The notes under the pieces were generated by a model, which worked only from the letters and a program-made list of their open reading frames with translations, ran no database searches and had not been told where the DNA came from. Positions 1 through 6,079 of a stretch of DNA of 6,736 nucleotides are shown in pieces. A program made the position numbers and the translations under genes. How positions within the stretch are numbered: the stretch's first letter is position 1; each line of letters starts with the position of its first letter. This DNA comes from Archangiaceae bacterium (GTDB lineage Bacteria > Myxococcota > Myxococcia > Myxococcales > Myxococcaceae). Location: positions 1-6,736 of the forward strand of contig JAHFDQ010000097.1 in the NCBI GenBank assembly GCA_023248915.1. Direction: 5' to 3'.

Positions 1-139
1 CCACGCCCGGCTGGTCGGGGCCGGGGAAGAACAGGCCGCAGTCCACGAGCAAGAGCTCGTCCGCGCTCTCGAGCGCCATCGCGTTCAGGCCGAACTCGCC
101 CAGGCCCCCGAGCATCGCGACGCGCAGGCCGCCGCTCAC
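1..139 (-). CDS. rnj: Ribonuclease J, N-terminal fragment (cut by window edge)
   Basis: Only the first 46 codons are in the window. The protein opens with a short lead and then the glycine-rich segment VAMLGGLGEFGLNAMALE (about residues 7-24), followed by a beta strand ending in LLLVDCGLFFPGPDQPGV (about residues 29-46). This order (GGLGE-x-G-x-N, then a hydrophobic strand with VDCG and FP) is the hallmark N-terminus of the RNase J family. These are metallo-beta-lactamase-fold 5'-3' exo- and endoribonucleases that mature and degrade RNA in the cytoplasm. The catalytic HxHxDH motif would lie outside the window, so activity cannot be judged. I chose the GTG at 139-137 because the family similarity begins about six residues later; no strong ribosome binding site precedes it. 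The STAND remnant lies 59 bp upstream on the same strand and appears unrelated. The family call is firm; the exact start is less so. Confidence 0.85.
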   Translation of the reverse strand, partial: MSGGLRVAMLGGLGEFGLNAMALESADELLLVDCGLFFPGPDQPGV

Positions 140-182
140 GGCGTGGTTCCGGGGAGCGCGTGGAAGGGTTTGGGCGGGCGGC

Positions 183-198
183 GGTGCACCCATGCACC
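183..198. repeat. Short inverted repeat just after the STAND remnant
   Basis: GGTGCA (183-188) and TGCACC (193-198) are a perfect 6-bp inverted repeat with a 4-nt loop. It directly abuts the stop codon (201-199) of the minus-strand remnant. No T-run follows on the minus strand, so it does not meet the pattern of an intrinsic terminator. It could be a weak hairpin in the leader of the RNase J transcript, or chance in GC-rich DNA. Confidence 0.3.
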
Positions 199-894
199 CT
201 ACACCGAGGACGGGCCGGGGGCCTTTGCCGAGGGGGGAGCGCCCCAGTTGCGCACCGTCCGGTCGCGCGCCGCCATCAGGTTCTCGGCCTCGAGCGCGAG
301 CAGGCAGAGCGCTTCGGCTCCGGTTGGGCTGTTCGCCTGTTCGGCCAGTCTGGCGCCCTCGGCGAGGTAGAAGAGCGTGTGGCGGGCCTCGGTGGCCGGG
401 GTTTCGCCCCTTGCCGACAGCTCCTTTGCGGCGAGCTTGCGAATCGACTCGGACAGCCCGAAACGCAGCTGGCCCCGCCCGCCGGGCGGTTCGTAAGTGC
501 GCGCGAGCGAGCGCTCGCACAGTGACTGCAGCAGGTCGACCACGCCGGGGCCGCCTTCCCCGACGACCAGCACCGCCTCGGCGGCTTCGAGCGAGAAACC
601 TCCGCGGAAGACGGAACACTGAGCCAGGGCGCGTCGCTCGTCGGCGTGCAGCAAGTCCCACGCCTGGTCTGGTCCGAGCTCTGGGGCAGGGATCACCCGG
701 CCGCCGGCGTCCGGCCCTCCCGCGGCGGGGCTCCTCTGCACGAGGACGTCCTCGGGCTCGATAGTCCCGGGCAGCGGGTGCGCCGCCTCGGTGATTTCGG
801 GAGCGAGCAGCTCGCTCAGGTACGACTCGAGCGCGGCCGACGCTAGGAATGCGGCGTGCCTCGAGGCGACGAAGTCCGCTAGGGTGCGCCTCGT
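199..894 (-). pseudogene. Remnant of a STAND/AfsR-type regulator (winged-helix region only)
   Basis: From a GTG at 741 the frame encodes 180 residues. Residues about 27-60 (AWDLL, ERRALAQCSVFRGGFSLEAAEAVL), 68-82 (VVDLLQSLCERSLAR) and 92-108 (LRFGLSESIRKLAAKEL), then EARHTLFYLAEGARLAEQ and LALEAENLMAA, match the winged-helix segment that follows the NB-ARC/AAA ATPase in AfsR- and LuxR-type STAND regulators. In intact proteins a P-loop ATPase precedes this segment and TPR repeats follow. Here no Walker motif is present, and the protein stops soon after the ENLMAA helix with a low-complexity tail. The frame stays open and GC3-rich upstream to about 890 (LADFVASRHAAFLASAALES and onward) but offers no ATG or GTG before 741. 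The GTG at 741 has a GAGG (753-750) eight bases upstream, so a small expressed protein is possible. I favour a decayed fragment truncated at both ends. Its 5' limit of about 894 is approximate and meets the divergent phosphatase start. Confidence 0.55.
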
Positions 895-896
895 AC

Positions 897-1940
897 ATGA
901 CTGGCGAACCCATCGAGTGGAATGCCAACGCGCCCGCGCGTCGGGCCGGCCGGAGATTGGCCGCCTGGGGCCTCGCCCTGATGTGGGTGACCGCCTCGAG
1001 CGGGTCCGCCTGGGCCGCGTCGAAGCCTCCGCCCGATGCCGGGCACGGCGCGGTGACCGGCGCGCAGCGAGCTCGACCGGACGGCGGTCCGCCGGCCCGG
1101 GACGGAAGCGACGTTGGGTCGAGCGCGCCCACCGACGCCGGAACGGCGCTGCGCTTCGGCGTCATCGGCGACTTTGGCTCGGGCGACTCGCACGAGTCGG
1201 ACGTCGCGCGCCTGGTGAAGGGCTGGACGCCCGACTTCATCGTCACGACCGGAGACAACAACTACCCGAACGGGTCGGCAGCGACCATCGACGACCACAT
1301 CGGGAAGGACTACTCGGACTACATCGGCGACTACCGGGGGAAGTACGGCAAAGGCAGCGCCACCCGCCGGTTCTGGCCCGTCCCCGGGAACCACGACTGG
1401 CGGACAGACCAGCTTCGGCCCTACCTCGACTACTTCCAGCTGCCCGGCAACGGGCGCTACTACGAGACCGACCTAGGGCTGGTGCACCTCTTCATGCTCG
1501 ACTTCGACCGGGAAGAGCCCGACGGCAACACCGCGGACTCGAAGCAGGCGCGGTGGCTGAAGGAACGGCTGGCCGCGTCGAAGTCCTGCTTCAACGTCGT
1601 GGTCGGCCACCAGGCGCCGTACTCGTCCGGGGCCCGGCATGGTTCGGACCCCAAGCTCCAGTGGCCGTTTCGGGAGTGGGGCGCCGACGTGGTCTTCTCG
1701 GGGCACGAACACCTGTACGAGCGGCTCGACGTCGGCGGGCTGCCCTTCATCGTCGACGGAATCGGGGGCGCGGAACGGTACGAGTTCGTCAAACCGCTGC
1801 CCGAGTCGAAGGTGCGGTACCGCGATGACTGGGGTGCGGTGCGGGTCAGCGCGACAGGCGCCGGCATCACCTACGAATTCTTCACGGTGAAAGGCGAGCG
1901 CATCGACCAGCTCGCGGTGGCGAAGCGATGTGTGCATTGA
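897..1940 (+). CDS. Exported purple-acid-phosphatase-like metallophosphoesterase
   Basis: A 347-residue calcineurin-like metallophosphoesterase that hydrolyses phosphate esters with a dinuclear metal centre; the true substrate is unknown. All five metal-binding motifs of the purple acid phosphatase class are visible in order: GDFG (91-94), GDNNY (119-123, with the Tyr that would ligate Fe(III)), GNHD (164-167), VVGH (235-238) and GHEH (269-272). Size and motif spacing resemble the small, single-domain acid phosphatase 5 type. Residues 1-40 look like a signal peptide: a long Arg-rich n-region (RRAGRRL), a hydrophobic core, and a likely cut after AWA at 40. A Pro/Asp-Ala-Gly linker (about 41-83) leads into the domain, so the enzyme should act in the periplasm or outside. 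I chose the ATG at 897, with AGGG at 881-884, over the in-frame ATG at 849, which would place 16 extra Arg-rich residues before the signal and overlap the divergent remnant. It is followed by an independent gene with its own apparent promoter. Confidence 0.85.
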   Translation: MTGEPIEWNANAPARRAGRRLAAWGLALMWVTASSGSAWAASKPPPDAGHGAVTGAQRARPDGGPPARDGSDVGSSAPTDAGTALRFGVIGDFGSGDSHESDVARLVKGWTPDFIVTTGDNNYPNGSAATIDDHIGKDYSDYIGDYRGKYGKGSATRRFWPVPGNHDWRTDQLRPYLDYFQLPGNGRYYETDLGLVHLFMLDFDREEPDGNTADSKQARWLKERLAASKSCFNVVVGHQAPYSSGARHGSDPKLQWPFREWGADVVFSGHEHLYERLDVGGLPFIVDGIGGAERYEFVKPLPESKVRYRDDWGAVRVSATGAGITYEFFTVKGERIDQLAVAKRCVH

Positions 1941-1958
1941 GAGGACGTCAGCCGCCGA

Positions 1959-1971
1959 CCCGGTAACCGGG
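1959..1971. repeat. Small palindrome between phosphatase and DUF4214 genes
   Basis: CCCGGT (1959-1964), a central A, and ACCGGG (1966-1971) form a perfect palindrome 18 bp after the phosphatase stop. As RNA it could fold only as a 5-bp stem with a 3-nt loop, and no T-run follows, so it is a poor terminator. As DNA it could be a dimeric regulator site upstream of the promoter at 1994-2023. No bound protein can be named. Confidence 0.25.
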
Positions 1972-1993
1972 CGAGATTGCGGCGTTCTGCGGG

Positions 1994-2023
1994 TGGAAAC
2001 CGCGTCGATTTAAGGGCGATAAT
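1994..2023 (+). promoter_or_regulatory. Putative sigma70-type promoter for the DUF4214 gene
   Basis: TGGAAA (1994-1999, four of six matches to TTGACA) is followed after 18 bp by GATAAT (2018-2023, five of six matches to TATAAT). The stretch around 2005-2026 is noticeably AT-richer than its surroundings. A start site near 2030 would give a leader of roughly 36 nt before the GTG at 2066. The -10 element is persuasive; the -35 element is ordinary. Confidence 0.45.
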
Positions 2024-2052
2024 GGATAGGCGGCTGGACCTTCCACGCCCCC

Positions 2053-2058
2053 GGGGAG
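2053..2058 (+). promoter_or_regulatory. Ribosome binding site fixing the GTG start at 2066
   Basis: GGGGAG lies seven bases before the GTG at 2066. It is the best Shine-Dalgarno match in the window and decides the start of the DUF4214 gene, which lacks a nearby upstream ATG. Confidence 0.6.
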
Positions 2059-2065
2059 CACCCAC

Positions 2066-3055
2066 GTGAAACTGAACAAGGTCAGGCACCCACATTCTCA
2101 GAAGATCGGCGCGACCGACGCCAAGCGGCCCGGGGCTGCCAAGAAGGCCCACGGCGTCCATTCCAAAGACGGCTTCCATTCCGCCGCGAAGCGTCCGGTG
2201 GACCTCGGCAAGGCGCCGCCGGCGTCGCGCGCGACTGACGGAGAGTTCGTGAAGGGCCTGTACCGCGACCTCCTGGGGCGCGAACCGGACGCCGAAGGCT
2301 TCCATTCGCACATGCGCGGCCTCGAGAACGGAATGACGCGCGACGAGATTCGCCAGGTCTTCCTCAGCAGCCCCGAGTTTCGCGGCAAGGCGCCCGCCGG
2401 AAAGTCGACCGGGCCCGGCCAGGTGGCGGGGTCTGCGCAGACGAGCGCGACGGAGTCGTTCCGGCAGTTGATCGCCGCGGACATCAAGCTGGCCGGCAAC
2501 CGCGAGGCGACCGACGCCGACTACGCCTACTGGCTGCCGAAGCTCCAGGGGCCCTGCGACTCGGGTTTCGTGACGAGCGGACAGATGACTGGCACCGAGT
2601 ACTGGCACCGCCGGCTATTGGGGTGGCAGGCGGGCGGGTCTGACATGGCCGTCGGCGGCCCGTACGCGGGAAGCCCCGACGCCCATGGGCCCGTGCCGTC
2701 GGCGACCGACATGGTTCCCTCGGTTCCGTCATCCGGACTGGCGGCCCCGGCCGCGTCGAGCGCTCTGGTCGACAAGTACCGCCAGCTCATCGCCGCCGAC
2801 ATCCGGCTGGCGGGCGGGCGCGAAGCGAACGACGTGGACTACAACTACTGGCTCCCCAAGTTGATGGGCCCGTGCGACTCGGGCTTCGTGACGAGCGGCC
2901 AGATGACCGGGACCGAGTACTGGCACCGGCGGCTCTTGGGCTGGCAGGCGGGCGGGGCCGACATGGCGATCGCCGGTCCCTACGCGGGCAGCCCCGATGC
3001 GCGTGGTCCCGTCCCCTCGGCCATCGACATGGTGGGGCAGTTCCCCGAGTCGTAG
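2066..3055 (+). CDS. DUF4214 protein with two tandem 86-residue repeats
   Basis: The protein has 329 residues; function unknown. Residues 1-55 are a Lys/His-rich lead without a signal peptide. Residues about 60-106 (FVKGLYRDLLGREPDAEGF, then VFLSSPEFR) are a clear DUF4214 domain, a small helical module common in extracellular and cell-surface proteins. Two repeats follow, at 132-217 and 238-323, identical at 74 of 86 positions by my hand alignment. Each runs from (F/Y)RQLIAADI through GRE, DY-x-YWLPKL and GPCDSGFVTSGQMTGTEYWH to a Gly/Pro-rich tail, GPYAGSPDA-x-GPVPSA. The GRE...D.DY.YW...EYW spacing echoes DUF4214 itself, so the repeats may be divergent copies of that fold with one conserved Cys each (C164, C270). 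A 20-residue Ala/Ser/Pro linker separates them. The gene stands alone, with its own promoter and a strong ribosome binding site, and converges on the lytic transglycosylase gene. With no Sec signal it is either cytoplasmic or exported by another route. Confidence 0.85.
   Translation: MKLNKVRHPHSQKIGATDAKRPGAAKKAHGVHSKDGFHSAAKRPVDLGKAPPASRATDGEFVKGLYRDLLGREPDAEGFHSHMRGLENGMTRDEIRQVFLSSPEFRGKAPAGKSTGPGQVAGSAQTSATESFRQLIAADIKLAGNREATDADYAYWLPKLQGPCDSGFVTSGQMTGTEYWHRRLLGWQAGGSDMAVGGPYAGSPDAHGPVPSATDMVPSVPSSGLAAPAASSALVDKYRQLIAADIRLAGGREANDVDYNYWLPKLMGPCDSGFVTSGQMTGTEYWHRRLLGWQAGGADMAIAGPYAGSPDARGPVPSAIDMVGQFPES
2459..3034 (+). repeat. Intragenic tandem duplication in the DUF4214 gene
   Basis: Copy 1 spans 2459-2716 and copy 2 spans 2777-3034, a period of 318 bp including a 60-bp linker. 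The most conserved stretch, 2549-2638 against 2867-2956, encodes 30 identical residues but differs at nine codons, all silent. The duplication is therefore not recent, and the protein sequence is under constraint. Confidence 0.9.
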
Positions 3056-3279
3056 CGGCCGCTCAGAGGGTGGCGGACTCGGTCGACTGGCTTGTCGCCG
3101 CTCGAGCCTTTGTTACGGATACTGCCAACTACGGGTGCCAGCCGTTCCCGAGCCTCTGAGCGCTCCCGCCGAGGCTCGACGTTGGCAGTATCCGTAACAT
3201 CAGCCTTGCGACTGCGCCCAGAGGTCACCACGGGCGGCGAACCGAAGGGCGTGACCGCGGCCCACCCGGGGGCGCCGCG
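3056..3279. other. Convergent intergenic region holding an inverted-repeat element
   Basis: This 224-bp gap separates the stop codons of two convergent genes. Its central part is the 3111-3199 inverted-repeat element described separately. On either side I see no credible reading frame or promoter. Weaker symmetry exists: CGCTCAGAGG (3060-3069) pairs with CCTCTGAGCG (3153-3162), and GGTCAC (3223-3228) pairs with GTGACC (3251-3256). No T-tract follows any stem on either strand. Confidence 0.6.
3111..3199. repeat. 89-bp element with perfect 19-bp terminal inverted repeats
   Basis: TGTTACGGATACTGCCAAC at 3111-3129 is the exact reverse complement of 3181-3199. Within the 51-bp interior, CGAGCCTC (3149-3156) and GAGGCTCG (3171-3178) form a second perfect 8-bp stem with a 14-nt loop. 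The whole could fold as a long hairpin with a 19-nt bulge on one side and 2 nt on the other. The arms are about 47% GC, clearly lower than the surroundings. AGCCTT occurs just outside both ends (3105-3110 and 3202-3207), abutting on the left and offset by two bases on the right. Possible readings are a bidirectional transcription end signal between convergent genes, a miniature transposon-like repeat, or a structured RNA. The inverted repeat itself is certain; its role is not. Confidence 0.9.
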
Positions 3280-5628
3280 CTACCGCGCCCGGGACTCGGC
3301 GCCGAGCCGATTGCCCAGCGCCAGCCTCGTCGGCGGGTCGGCCGGGCCCTCGGCGCGGGTGAGCCGCCCCGTCTCGAGCAGGCGCTGGTACACGCTCGCG
3401 CTCGAGAGCACTCTCTTCACGTACCACCGGGTCTCGTCGACGGGAATGTCCTCGACCCATTCGTCCATCGGCACGGGGGGGCCGCTCTTCAGCCAGCTCG
3501 ACACGCGGTTGGGGCCGGCATTGTAGCTGGCCAGCGCGTAGAACTGATTGCCCTCGAAGCGCTTCAACACGTTGGCCAGGTATCGGGCGCCCAGCTTCAG
3601 GTTGAAGTCAGGCTCGTAGAGCGCGGCCGGGCCGGTCCACGGGGCGCGAAGCTGGTGGGCGACCTCGCGCGCCGTCGGCACCATCAGTTGCGCCAGCCCC
3701 AGCGCTCCAGCCCACGAGCGGGCCCTGGGGTTGAAGGCGCTTTCCTCGCGGATGAGGGCCTGCAACAGCCAGCGGTCGATGCCGGCGGTGGCGGCGTGCT
3801 TGTCGACGAGGTCGGCGTACGGCCGCGGGAAGGCCGCCGCCAGCATCGGCCCGTCCTCAGGCGCCCACTCTCCGAGGTGCTCGCGAACCGATTGCCTGGC
3901 GTAGGCGCCGGCGCGAGCGTCGTCCCCCGACAGCCGCATCAGCTCGAACAGCAGCCGCCGCCTCTCGGCCGACACGCCGGGCCGCGCCAGGGCGGCGAGC
4001 TCTCCTTGCGCTTCCGGCAGGCCCAGCCGGGCCAGCTCGATGGCCGTGCCGAGCCTCGGCTCGTCGCCTTCCGGCCCGGTGTACAGCGGCCAGCGCTGGC
4101 CGGCGCTGGGCACCAGCGGATTCGAGGCGAGCTCCTGCGCGGCCTGGGGCTCGAGCCCCGCGAGCTGCTCGAGCGCCTGGCGCCCGTAGAACGAAGTCCG
4201 GGCGTCGCGCGAAAGCCGCGCATAGGCCGAGGCCGCGCCGCCCAGGTCGCCGCGTTCCTGCAGCGCGCGCCCCCACCAGTACCGCGCCCGTTCGCGCTGG
4301 AGCGCCGTCGCGCCTCCCGGAGCCAGGTCGACGGTGAGCGCGAGCGGGGCGGGGTCGGCCTGGGCCTTGTCGGCCTTCCAGGTGAGCCAGAACGAACGGA
4401 AGAGCGCGTCGGCCGCGACCTCGTTGCCGCCGAAGGCGGTGCCGACCTGCCCCAGGCGGGCGCGCGCGGCGTTCAGCTCGCCGTTGGCCAGGTCGACCTC
4501 GGCCGCCTCGGCAAGGGCGCGCGCCGCCAGCGGGCTCATCGGGTACTCGGTCAGCAACCGGTCGAAGGTGGCGACGGCGTCTTTGGAGCCGACGCCCGCC
4601 AACGCTATGCCGAGCCCGAGCAACGCCCGCGGCCGCGAAGGTTCGCCCTGGCAGCGCTTCGCCGCTTCGGACAGCGCCTCGACGGCCTCGGCGTGGCGGT
4701 CGCGCTGCTCGAGCACGAGCCCGAAGGCCAGGCGTTCGGCGCAGACCACCGGGTCAGGGCTGCCCTTCCTCGCCCCGGGCAGCGCCACAGCCAATGCCTG
4801 GGGTACCAGCCGCCGCTCGATGAGGGCGAGCGCGCGCTGCGCGGCGGCCAGCGCGGGCACGCCGCCCAGCTCGCGCAGCCGCGGCCCGGCGATGCGCACC
4901 TGCGCGTCGGGGGCTTCGCCGTAGACGGCGGTCAAGAGCTCGCGCTCGGCGGCTAGGTCATGCCGCGCCGCCGCCACCGCCGCGCGGATGAGCATCGCGT
5001 TGGCGCGCGTTTCGGCGTCCGCCGGCTGAGCCGTCGCCAGCGCATCGGCGGTGGTCAGCGCACCCTCGAATTCGCCTCGGTCCATCGAGAGCCGCGACAG
5101 CGCTTGCTGCGCGTCCGAGTACCGCGCCGAGTTGGGAGCGACGCGCGCGTACGCGTCGGCCGCGTCGAGCACGCGGGACAGCTTCTCGTAGGCCGCTCCG
5201 GCCCGCGCCAGGCACTCGCCGCGCATGGGGTGGTAGTTCTCGGCCAGCCCGGAGAGGAGTTCGGCGCCCGACTCGGTGTGGCCCAGCGAAAGCTGAGACA
5301 GGGCCCGCAGGAACTGTACTGGAGGGGCTTCGCCTTCCCTGGCGAGCAGTCGGAGCGCCTCGGCCGGCCGGTCGGCGTCGAGCGCCTGCTTCGCGCGGAA
5401 CAGCGGCTCGGAAACGAAGTGGGCGGTCAGCTCTTCGTCCAGCAGCTTTCGGCCGCGCTCGGCCGCCGACGCCTGACAGCCAGCGGTGGCGGGTGCGAGG
5501 CCCGAGTCGGCGCCCGGCGCCGGCGTCGCGGCCAGTTCGGCAGCGGGCGCGGACTCCACACGTGCCGCGTCGCCCACGGCGAGAACGCAGGTGACGGCGG
5601 CGATGAGGGCTGCACCTGGCGTTGGCAT
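3280..5628 (-). CDS. slt: Soluble lytic murein transglycosylase (Slt70-like, GH23)
   Basis: The enzyme has 782 residues and cleaves the MurNAc-GlcNAc bond of peptidoglycan, leaving 1,6-anhydro-MurNAc ends. Residues 1 to about 25 are a hydrophobic signal-like segment lacking the usual N-terminal positive charge; 26-50 is an Ala/Pro linker. Residues about 55-595 are Ala/Leu-rich helical repeats like the TPR-type superhelical ring of Slt70. The catalytic domain (about 600-755) shows LIREESAFNPRA with catalytic E629 in the ES motif, GALGLAQLM (641-649), NLKLGARYLANVL (676-688), ALASYNAGPNRVSSW (698-712) and DIPVDETRWYVKRVL (727-741). The usual LMP of motif II reads LMV-P. C51, C139, C296 and C326 could form disulfides in the periplasm. 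The length is modestly above that of E. coli Slt70. The ATG at 5628 has GAGGG (5642-5638) nine bases upstream and an in-frame stop just before it. It lies 128 bp after a small co-directional gene. Confidence 0.95.
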   Translation of the reverse strand: MPTPGAALIAAVTCVLAVGDAARVESAPAAELAATPAPGADSGLAPATAGCQASAAERGRKLLDEELTAHFVSEPLFRAKQALDADRPAEALRLLAREGEAPPVQFLRALSQLSLGHTESGAELLSGLAENYHPMRGECLARAGAAYEKLSRVLDAADAYARVAPNSARYSDAQQALSRLSMDRGEFEGALTTADALATAQPADAETRANAMLIRAAVAAARHDLAAERELLTAVYGEAPDAQVRIAGPRLRELGGVPALAAAQRALALIERRLVPQALAVALPGARKGSPDPVVCAERLAFGLVLEQRDRHAEAVEALSEAAKRCQGEPSRPRALLGLGIALAGVGSKDAVATFDRLLTEYPMSPLAARALAEAAEVDLANGELNAARARLGQVGTAFGGNEVAADALFRSFWLTWKADKAQADPAPLALTVDLAPGGATALQRERARYWWGRALQERGDLGGAASAYARLSRDARTSFYGRQALEQLAGLEPQAAQELASNPLVPSAGQRWPLYTGPEGDEPRLGTAIELARLGLPEAQGELAALARPGVSAERRRLLFELMRLSGDDARAGAYARQSVREHLGEWAPEDGPMLAAAFPRPYADLVDKHAATAGIDRWLLQALIREESAFNPRARSWAGALGLAQLMVPTAREVAHQLRAPWTGPAALYEPDFNLKLGARYLANVLKRFEGNQFYALASYNAGPNRVSSWLKSGPPVPMDEWVEDIPVDETRWYVKRVLSSASVYQRLLETGRLTRAEGPADPPTRLALGNRLGAESRAR

Positions 5629-5637
5629 CGGGGCGAG

Positions 5638-5642
5638 CCCTC
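5638..5642 (-). promoter_or_regulatory. Ribosome binding site of the lytic transglycosylase gene
   Basis: Read on the minus strand, GAGGG lies nine bases before the ATG at 5628. The TGA overlapping its left end is in frame with that ATG, so no longer N-terminus is possible. Confidence 0.5.
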
Positions 5643-5756
5643 AATGAAAGCACGCCCATCGGACAAGACCAGCCCCACGCGACGATGGTGTGGGCGAGGG
5701 TACGCAACCGGCGCACTGGGGGGGCTTGCCAACGGGGAAGCCGCGGCTCGTTCCGC

Positions 5757-5984
5757 TCAGCCCGAGCTCTCTCGGCTCGCAGCCTGGCTCCTCTTTCGCT
5801 TCAGCTCTTTCCACAACTGCGCGGGCGCAACCTCTTCGGGCCGGGGCGCATCGTGCTGGGCGATTGCCAGGGCGAAGTCGCCGAGAGCGAGCCCGATCTC
5901 GATGTTTTCGCCCGGGCTGCGCCGCGCAGCTTCGGCGACCGCCTCGCGGTTCAGCGCGTCCATCGCCTCGGCGATGAGTCGCAT
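5757..5984 (-). CDS. Small hypothetical protein (75 residues)
   Basis: I do not recognise this protein. It is predicted to be mostly helical: residues 1-22 (MRLIAEAMDALNREAVAEAA) and 27-44 (ENIEIGLALGDFALAIAQ) look amphipathic, followed by a short loop and a Lys/Arg-rich helix (QLWKELKRKRSQAA, about 57-70). No signal peptide, membrane segment or cysteine is present. Codon third positions are strongly G or C throughout, as in the confident genes, which supports real coding despite the small size. The ATG at 5984 is the only start before an upstream stop at 6021-6023; GGGAAG lies eleven bases before it, a loose ribosome binding site. It sits between the MYXO-CTERM gene (95 bp upstream) and slt (128 bp downstream), all on the minus strand. 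Co-transcription is possible but unproven. A small regulatory or adaptor protein would fit; nothing specific can be claimed. Confidence 0.55.
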   Translation of the reverse strand: MRLIAEAMDALNREAVAEAARRSPGENIEIGLALGDFALAIAQHDAPRPEEVAPAQLWKELKRKRSQAASRESSG

Positions 5985-6079
5985 TCGCGCTCGGTCTTCC
6001 CGGTGACCATTGATGACAACCTAGCCGCGCGACTCTGGCGATTCCAATCTGCTGGCTCGGACACCTGCGCCGGGGGCGA

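Noticed and set aside
849..896. Upstream ATG at 849 as the phosphatase start
   Set aside because: It would add 16 mostly Arg/Ser residues before the signal peptide, its AGGA lies directly against the ATG, and it would overlap the coding-like part of the divergent remnant. The ATG at 897 is better placed.
791..1828. Plus-strand frame of 345 codons overlapping the phosphatase in another frame
   Set aside because: It is Arg-rich shadow sequence. The overlapping frame has five metal-binding motifs and a signal peptide.
3111..3199. Integron attC recombination site
   Set aside because: The imperfect symmetry and the RYYYAAC / GTTRRRY core boxes are not met: the arms give TGCCAAC and GTTGGCA, and the inverted repeat is perfect over 19 bp. 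No integrase or cassette array is present.
3655..4956. Long plus-strand open frame (433 codons) opposite slt
   Set aside because: It is antisense to a gene with all Slt catalytic motifs. The product is Arg/Gly-rich without recognisable motifs, as expected from antisense reading of GC-rich coding DNA.
4960..6006. Plus-strand open frame of 348 codons spanning the slt 5' end and the small gene
   Set aside because: It crosses two minus-strand genes and the gap between them, and has the low-complexity Arg/Gly composition of a shadow frame.
6018..6047. Promoter for the small gene (minus strand TTGGAA, 18 bp, TAGGTT)
   Set aside because: The -10 element matches only three of six positions and the -35 four of six, which is within chance for this gap.
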